Assembly: GCA_949358305.1 (NCBI GenBank)
Contig: OX442315.1
Location: 7,900,427 to 7,964,426 of the forward strand
Direction of reading: 5' to 3'
DNA length: 64,000 nucleotides
Source: Strigamia acuminata
Lineage: Eukaryota; Arthropoda; Chilopoda; Geophilomorpha; Linotaeniidae
This document shows positions 59,485 to 64,000 of this stretch, piece after piece. The notes beneath the pieces are model-generated. The model saw nothing but the letters and a program-made list of their open reading frames with translations, ran no database searches and was not told the origin of the DNA. Both the position numbers and the translations under genes were made by a program. Each line of letters begins with the position of its first letter. The first letter of the stretch is position 1.

Positions 59485-59635
59485 GTTCCGATTATCGGCC
59501 GATCCGTATCGCTCATATGTGATCAATTAGTTGTTAAATTTCGACAATAGATGGCGCTGATTGTAAACATCGTCATCAATTAACATCACCAATTAATCAA
59601 ATATGGAGCCATACGGATCGGCCGATAAGCAGAAC
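59485..59635. repeat. Near-perfect inverted repeat of 151 bp with ATCGGCCGATCCGTAT arms
   Basis: About 46-base arms starting GTTCCGATTATCGGCCGATC, inverted at the right end (GATCGGCCGATAAGCAGAAC). Each arm holds the self-complementary ATCGGCCGAT. Probably a small MITE. No target duplication seen. Confidence 0.65.
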
Positions 59636-60741
59636 TGTATTTACTGTATTTACAAAGTTTGTTAGTGGGAGACTTTGCATTTGCCGCTAAACGGAGTTTG
59701 GTTATGTAAAAAGTAAGTTTTCCAAGAATGTTAGCGGGCTTTAAATCTCCTGGGCTTGACAATTGCATTTGAAGGAATGAAATATCTTCTTGTTGTTATC
59801 GATTATCGAAGTTGGAAATTTCTCGGTCTTTCACTGAGTTTGCTTCATATGTACAAACCTATCTGTTTAGCCCTTGGGAATAGCCATTTATTTACAAAAA
59901 TAGTAGTAAAGAAGAGATACTGATTGCATAGGATTGAAGCAGGCCTTGAAGGATCTCCCACTGATGTGCAATCATTGTTGGAGCATCAGAGTGTTGGTTT
60001 TCTGCAGAAGTTTTAGATCAGATAGCTAACCAGTGGCCTAAAAAAGCAGTGAAGGGAAAGGAAATAACTGGAGTTGAATGAAGAGAAAATGTCAGACTTT
60101 TGCACAGCATGTTTTCTAGATTATCCCAATGCCAGGAGACTTGGGAGAAGGACTAATGTATTCTAGTGTTTGGAGAATATTGATGTTAGTGCTTAATCCT
60201 ATAGGGATTTACTGTAACTTCATTTTGCTGTTGGATAAAAAGGGTTTGTTTGCCAAATTTAAAGTGTTTTTTAAGTAGGAAAAAATAACAACCAAATGCA
60301 CTGTAATAATTCAATAGATGTGAAGATGGCATGAAAGGTTCAGGACACTAAGAGTAAATGGATGTACTAAGTTAAGGAAATTTTAAAGCGTATAAATAAA
60401 TTGTTTTAAATGTATGAATGCTATTATAAGTAATTTAACTTGAAAGGCTGGCTTTTTGTTCTTTTTCTGTTTATTTCAAAATTGTAAATATTTAAATGGT
60501 TTGCCATTCAAAGTTTCTGTTTTTATCGTCTATTTTGGTCCGAGCGTCTATTTGTTTTCGGACCCATTATAACATTGTTAATTTATAGTCTTCTTATTGT
60601 GGGTGGAGCCAAATTGCATTACATCATGATTTTCTAACGGTCTATTTCGGAAATTGCCGCTGACCACCCGGCGTTTAAACAGGCCTTAGCGCCTATCGGA
60701 ACCCGGCGCCAAAAACAAAAAGACGTATTGTATATCTAGGC

Positions 60742-60861
60742 TTAGGTTAGGTTAGGTTAGGTTAGGTTATGTTAGGTTAGGTTAGGTTAGGTTATGTTAT
60801 GTTATGTTATGTTAGGTTAGGTTAGGTTAGGTTAGGTTAGGTTAGGTTAGGTTAGGTTAGG
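60742..60861 (+). repeat. Interstitial telomere-type repeat (TTAGG)24
   Basis: 24 contiguous pentamers: 19 TTAGG and 5 TTATG variants (one at 60767, four in a row from 60792). TTAGG is the ancestral arthropod telomere unit. Flanks are ordinary unique-looking sequence, so this is internal, not a chromosome end. Confidence 0.93.
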
Positions 60862-63314
60862 GAGTGGTCTATTTCCAGGGGGTGGAAATAAATAAAGCGA
60901 TTTGATTGGTCTATTGAATCATGTTTTCCACATAACAACCACAAAACCACAAATTTCCATTCTTTTTACTTGCCACTATTAAGACTAAACGCTGAGCTTT
61001 TCTAAACAAAGGAAAGCAATCCTCATCAGCATATAAATGACCAGTAGAAGATCAAAAAGCTTAGGTGTTTTTAATTAAATAAAATTGTGGATTTTGTAAA
61101 GCCGTCATCATATTTATATTACTTTGCCACTATCCATGGTACGGTTGTTGTTTGAGCTTTTGCACTTGTTATAAGAAAATAAGCCCAGGTGGATCCCAGT
61201 CAGGTTTTACTGCAACACAAAGTGCATTTATCAAGCTTAAAACCCTGAAAGCAAACAACACCATCATTTAAATTGGAATTGCCAAACATCCTTTTAAATC
61301 CGTCTTGCTATGTAAACACCGGTGTATCCGAAGAAGCATCGCGGTTACATTGGCATGACTTACCTTGTTTAAAGTGGCACCAAAGTAGGGTTGAACATCA
61401 AGAAAAATAATTTGACAATAAGTTTTTATATTATGAAAAATAAATAAATCAATTCAAGAAAAATAATTTGGTAATAAGTTTTTATATTTTAAAAAATGTA
61501 TTAATAAATAAATAATTGAATACAGTCAACACAACAAGAGTTTGTGGCAGCGGGCAAAAAAGTTGAAATGAATAAGTAGGCATTGAAATTATTTGACTTT
61601 ATAGTCATTAAAGGGTTGGTTGGAGTGGGTTTTGTGCATTCATTGTGCATGCCACATGTGATTTTGATTGATGTGCACATTTGGATAGGCCTAAATCAGT
61701 GCAGCTGTGCTACCAGCTCAGCTTGTGAAGAGAATCCTAAATATTTAGTTAGTAATAAATATTCCATTTGCCAGTGTGTCATGTCTGCTCACCCTTAACT
61801 CCAGCTCTGGAGTTGTGACACAAAGGACATTTTGTAACAAAAAGAAGTGAAAAAATAGAACGACCTTTGGAGAGTCTTCTTAGGGCCATCCTAAAAATGC
61901 GATGTTATCGATTTTTTAACTTAAAAATTTGGATTTTTCGATTTTTATACATAATAATTAGAAATTAATCGATTTTTTTTTCAACATAAAAATGAGAATA
62001 TACCGGTTTACTGGTTTTTTGAATATTGAATACCGAAATACTGGTTTTACCAAAAGTCCCGATTTGGAGAACTCCTAGTTGTATCTAATTCTCTACTGCA
62101 AACATTTTTGGATTTAATGGTTTGTAAATAGCACTAAACCTTGATATTTACTTATTTCCTCAAATCGTATGTAAAGTCCCAGCGTACCATACGTAAATAT
62201 CATGGTTCAATGCTGTTTACGAACCATTAAATCTAAGAAATGAAGTGGTGACGTAGAGAAAAGAGTGCAATAAGCTTCCGAATAGTGCTATTAGCGACAA
62301 TAAAGGGGCAATCACTGAAGGAATAAACCTCATAATTAAATAAGAAGTTAAGCGTATTTGGGAAGTTGATTATGGAATTGTTAATCCTTTTCTAAATGAA
62401 GTTGTTTCTCTAATACTGCGGATATAACTTGTGTCTCCACGCCATCTTAATATAGAAAAGCCGGTACGTGCAGCCCGTAGCAATGGTGCAATCAATTTGG
62501 AACATTCCTCTTGACCTTTAAACAGTTCCACAAAATGAAATAAAATGGAATTATTCTATTAAATGGATATAAAAGAACACATTAAGCGAAACTTATAGCA
62601 ACATGACTCTTTTAATCATCCTGATTGGTCATCTTAGGTCTTCAAACTCGCAAGGTGTGGTTCAAAAATGAGTGCGAAAGGGGCGTTGATCGCTTATAGA
62701 TGTCTGGTGATCGGTAATGGGCGGATGATCGGTAGTGTCGCTGTGGAAAAAAATATGTGTCCGGCCCTGTTCATCCGCCGTTTGTCCACTACTAAATGAT
62801 GTTATTTTTGTGTCTTTTTGGCCATAGATGGCGCTGCCATATTATCCCACCAGATTTTAACAATGAATTTGGGCTAGTTGTAAAGTCTTGTATTTAATTG
62901 TCCTGGGTCTAACTAAAACCCAGTTGGGACAAGCCTAATTGTTCTTAGAAATTTAATTAATTATTTCTGTAGCTCAACTTTACTCTAGCTGGTGGAAAGA
63001 CGAGGGAATAATCCATTTACCGGTGCACTGCAGTGAAGCCGTGTATTAATTAATCAATTCAAGAGTTCTGGAATTTTATTTTCTGAATTAGGATACACTC
63101 TATGAAGAAAACATCAATAAATAATAGATTCAGTGTATTGAACACACAATCCTTGGGGGAAAAAAACACATTATTGCAAATATCCAGGCCAACACTTTGG
63201 TATTTGTGATAATAATCAGAAATATGCAAATTCACAACCCAAATTTCTTATTTCTTTAATTGTACCACAAGGAATTTGCAATTAATTTAACATTTCTCTG
63301 TTTTTCTTTGCTAG

Positions 63315-63369
63315 AAACGACTGGAAAGAAACTTCTTGGTTTGCACCAGCTTGGTTTCACCACCACCAG
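63315..63369 (+). CDS. Isolated exon-like segment, gene unknown
   Basis: A strong pyrimidine tract with GCTAG acceptor and CAG|GTGAGA donor enclose 55 bases. One frame reads NDWKETSWFAPAWFHHHQ (needs two incoming bases, leaves phase 0). The frame that would follow exon F of the KHDRBS-like gene instead gives ETTGKKLLGLHQLG and hits a stop at the donor. It may be an exon of a neighbouring gene or a chance match of splice signals. Confidence 0.25.
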
Positions 63370-64000
63370 GTGAGAATTCAATTTTACTAAGTGTTAGTGC
63401 AGGGAACTAACCACTGGTTGCTGACCCCCAACAGCTCTAAATAGCAAAAACAACATTGGTTTAGCACATATACTTTGTGTGATATGTTATGACTAATAAA
63501 AGAGAGATAAAATCTGCTCATTTCTCTACCCAGAGATGATTTCAGCCAATGGGAGCTACTGGCTTGGTTTGTAAACACAATTTACTGCTGTTGACCTAGC
63601 ACTTAACCTCCAATGGCCAAGCATTAGGACAATTGCTACATCCATTTTTATGTTAATTGGTAATTGCAACTTGACCAGATTTGATGAGTTTTTACACAAT
63701 GCTTAGCCAGCTGTGGGAAAATATCATCTGTTTATTGGCTAGTACAACCTGTGTGACCATTTGGGCCACTTAGTTAGAGTAAGGATATAACACAAATGGG
63801 GTCATGAGTAAAAGGGTCAGCGGGTCAGCTTTTCTGCAAGATGAAGTTAAAAGAGTCTGATTTTGGTAAAGATGATGCATCCAAGCTCTCTTTTTCATTA
63901 GATATGCATAAGATTACCTGGAAAACACAGTTTTCTGTTTCTAGTATAGTTGTGAATTCACAAGTTGTCTAGAAATAGACCAAACAACAAAGATTCACAT

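Larger units (their letters stand above)
52721..64000. other. 3' UTR start and downstream intergenic DNA
   Basis: 52850-53640 and 55080-58050 are extremely AT-rich with A- and T-runs and no supported gene. 59640-60730 and 60870-63310 are unique-looking but contain no recognisable coding exon or RNA gene, apart from the listed candidate at 63315. Confidence 0.6.

Noticed and set aside
60742-60861. True chromosome end
   Set aside because: Unique and transposon sequence continues for more than 3 kb beyond it with no further telomere repeat.
63315-63369. This segment as the final exon of the KHDRBS-like gene (NDW resembles the DDW of vertebrate Sam68)
   Set aside because: The phase does not fit exon F in that frame, whereas the exon at 52611 fits in phase and carries the diagnostic GAYREHPY tail.
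1-64000. CRISPR arrays, operons, bacterial or phage systems
   Set aside because: Spliced exons, TTAGG repeats and MITEs show animal DNA. The regular repeats have no unique spacers.

Overview
This is an animal nuclear genome window, AT-rich and dominated by introns, tandem repeats and small transposons. Two observations point to an arthropod. There is an interstitial (TTAGG)n tract at 60742-60861, which is the ancestral arthropod telomere repeat. The main gene encodes a Sam68/KHDRBS-type RNA-binding protein whose KH domain most resembles the arthropod qkr58E/KEP1 branch as I know that family. I cannot name the species.

One multi-exon gene organises the window on the + strand. It is a KHDRBS (Sam68-like) STAR-family gene with seven coding exons visible at 22623-22759, 39747-39863, 39938-40084, 44601-44954, 45670-45713, 45785-45867 and 52611-52720 (stop TAA). 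Splice phases agree across all seven. The N-terminal exon(s), with the start codon and the QUA1 dimerisation region, were not found and probably lie upstream, so 1-22622 reads as intron. Introns range from 71 and 74 bp to about 17 kb.

Inside the 4.5-kb intron at 40085-44600 is a second, intronless, same-strand gene (42862-43806). It encodes a 314-residue Lys/Glu-rich protein that I do not recognise. It has its own TATA box and initiator, and a decayed tandem copy of that promoter and 5' end lies 139 bp upstream.

The rest is repeat landscape. There are at least fifteen terminal-inverted-repeat elements: an internally deleted Tc1 element with long inverted repeats, three copies of a 404-bp TTAA-flanked piggyBac-like MITE (one truncated), pogo-like remnants, and several TA-flanked MITEs. 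One odd element carries about fifteen copies of a GGCGACGAAATGA motif around an 11/22-bp satellite. About fifteen unrelated minisatellites sit in introns and flanking DNA. Many have unit lengths near multiples of 10-11 bp (11, 20, 22, 30-31, 41 bp) with A- or T-tracts spaced about one helical turn apart, and they cluster next to the KHDRBS exons.

From 52721 to 64000 there is the 3' UTR start, extremely AT-rich low-complexity DNA, more MITEs, the telomere-like tract and one isolated exon-like segment at 63315-63369. No convincing tRNA, rRNA, CRISPR or minus-strand host gene was seen.
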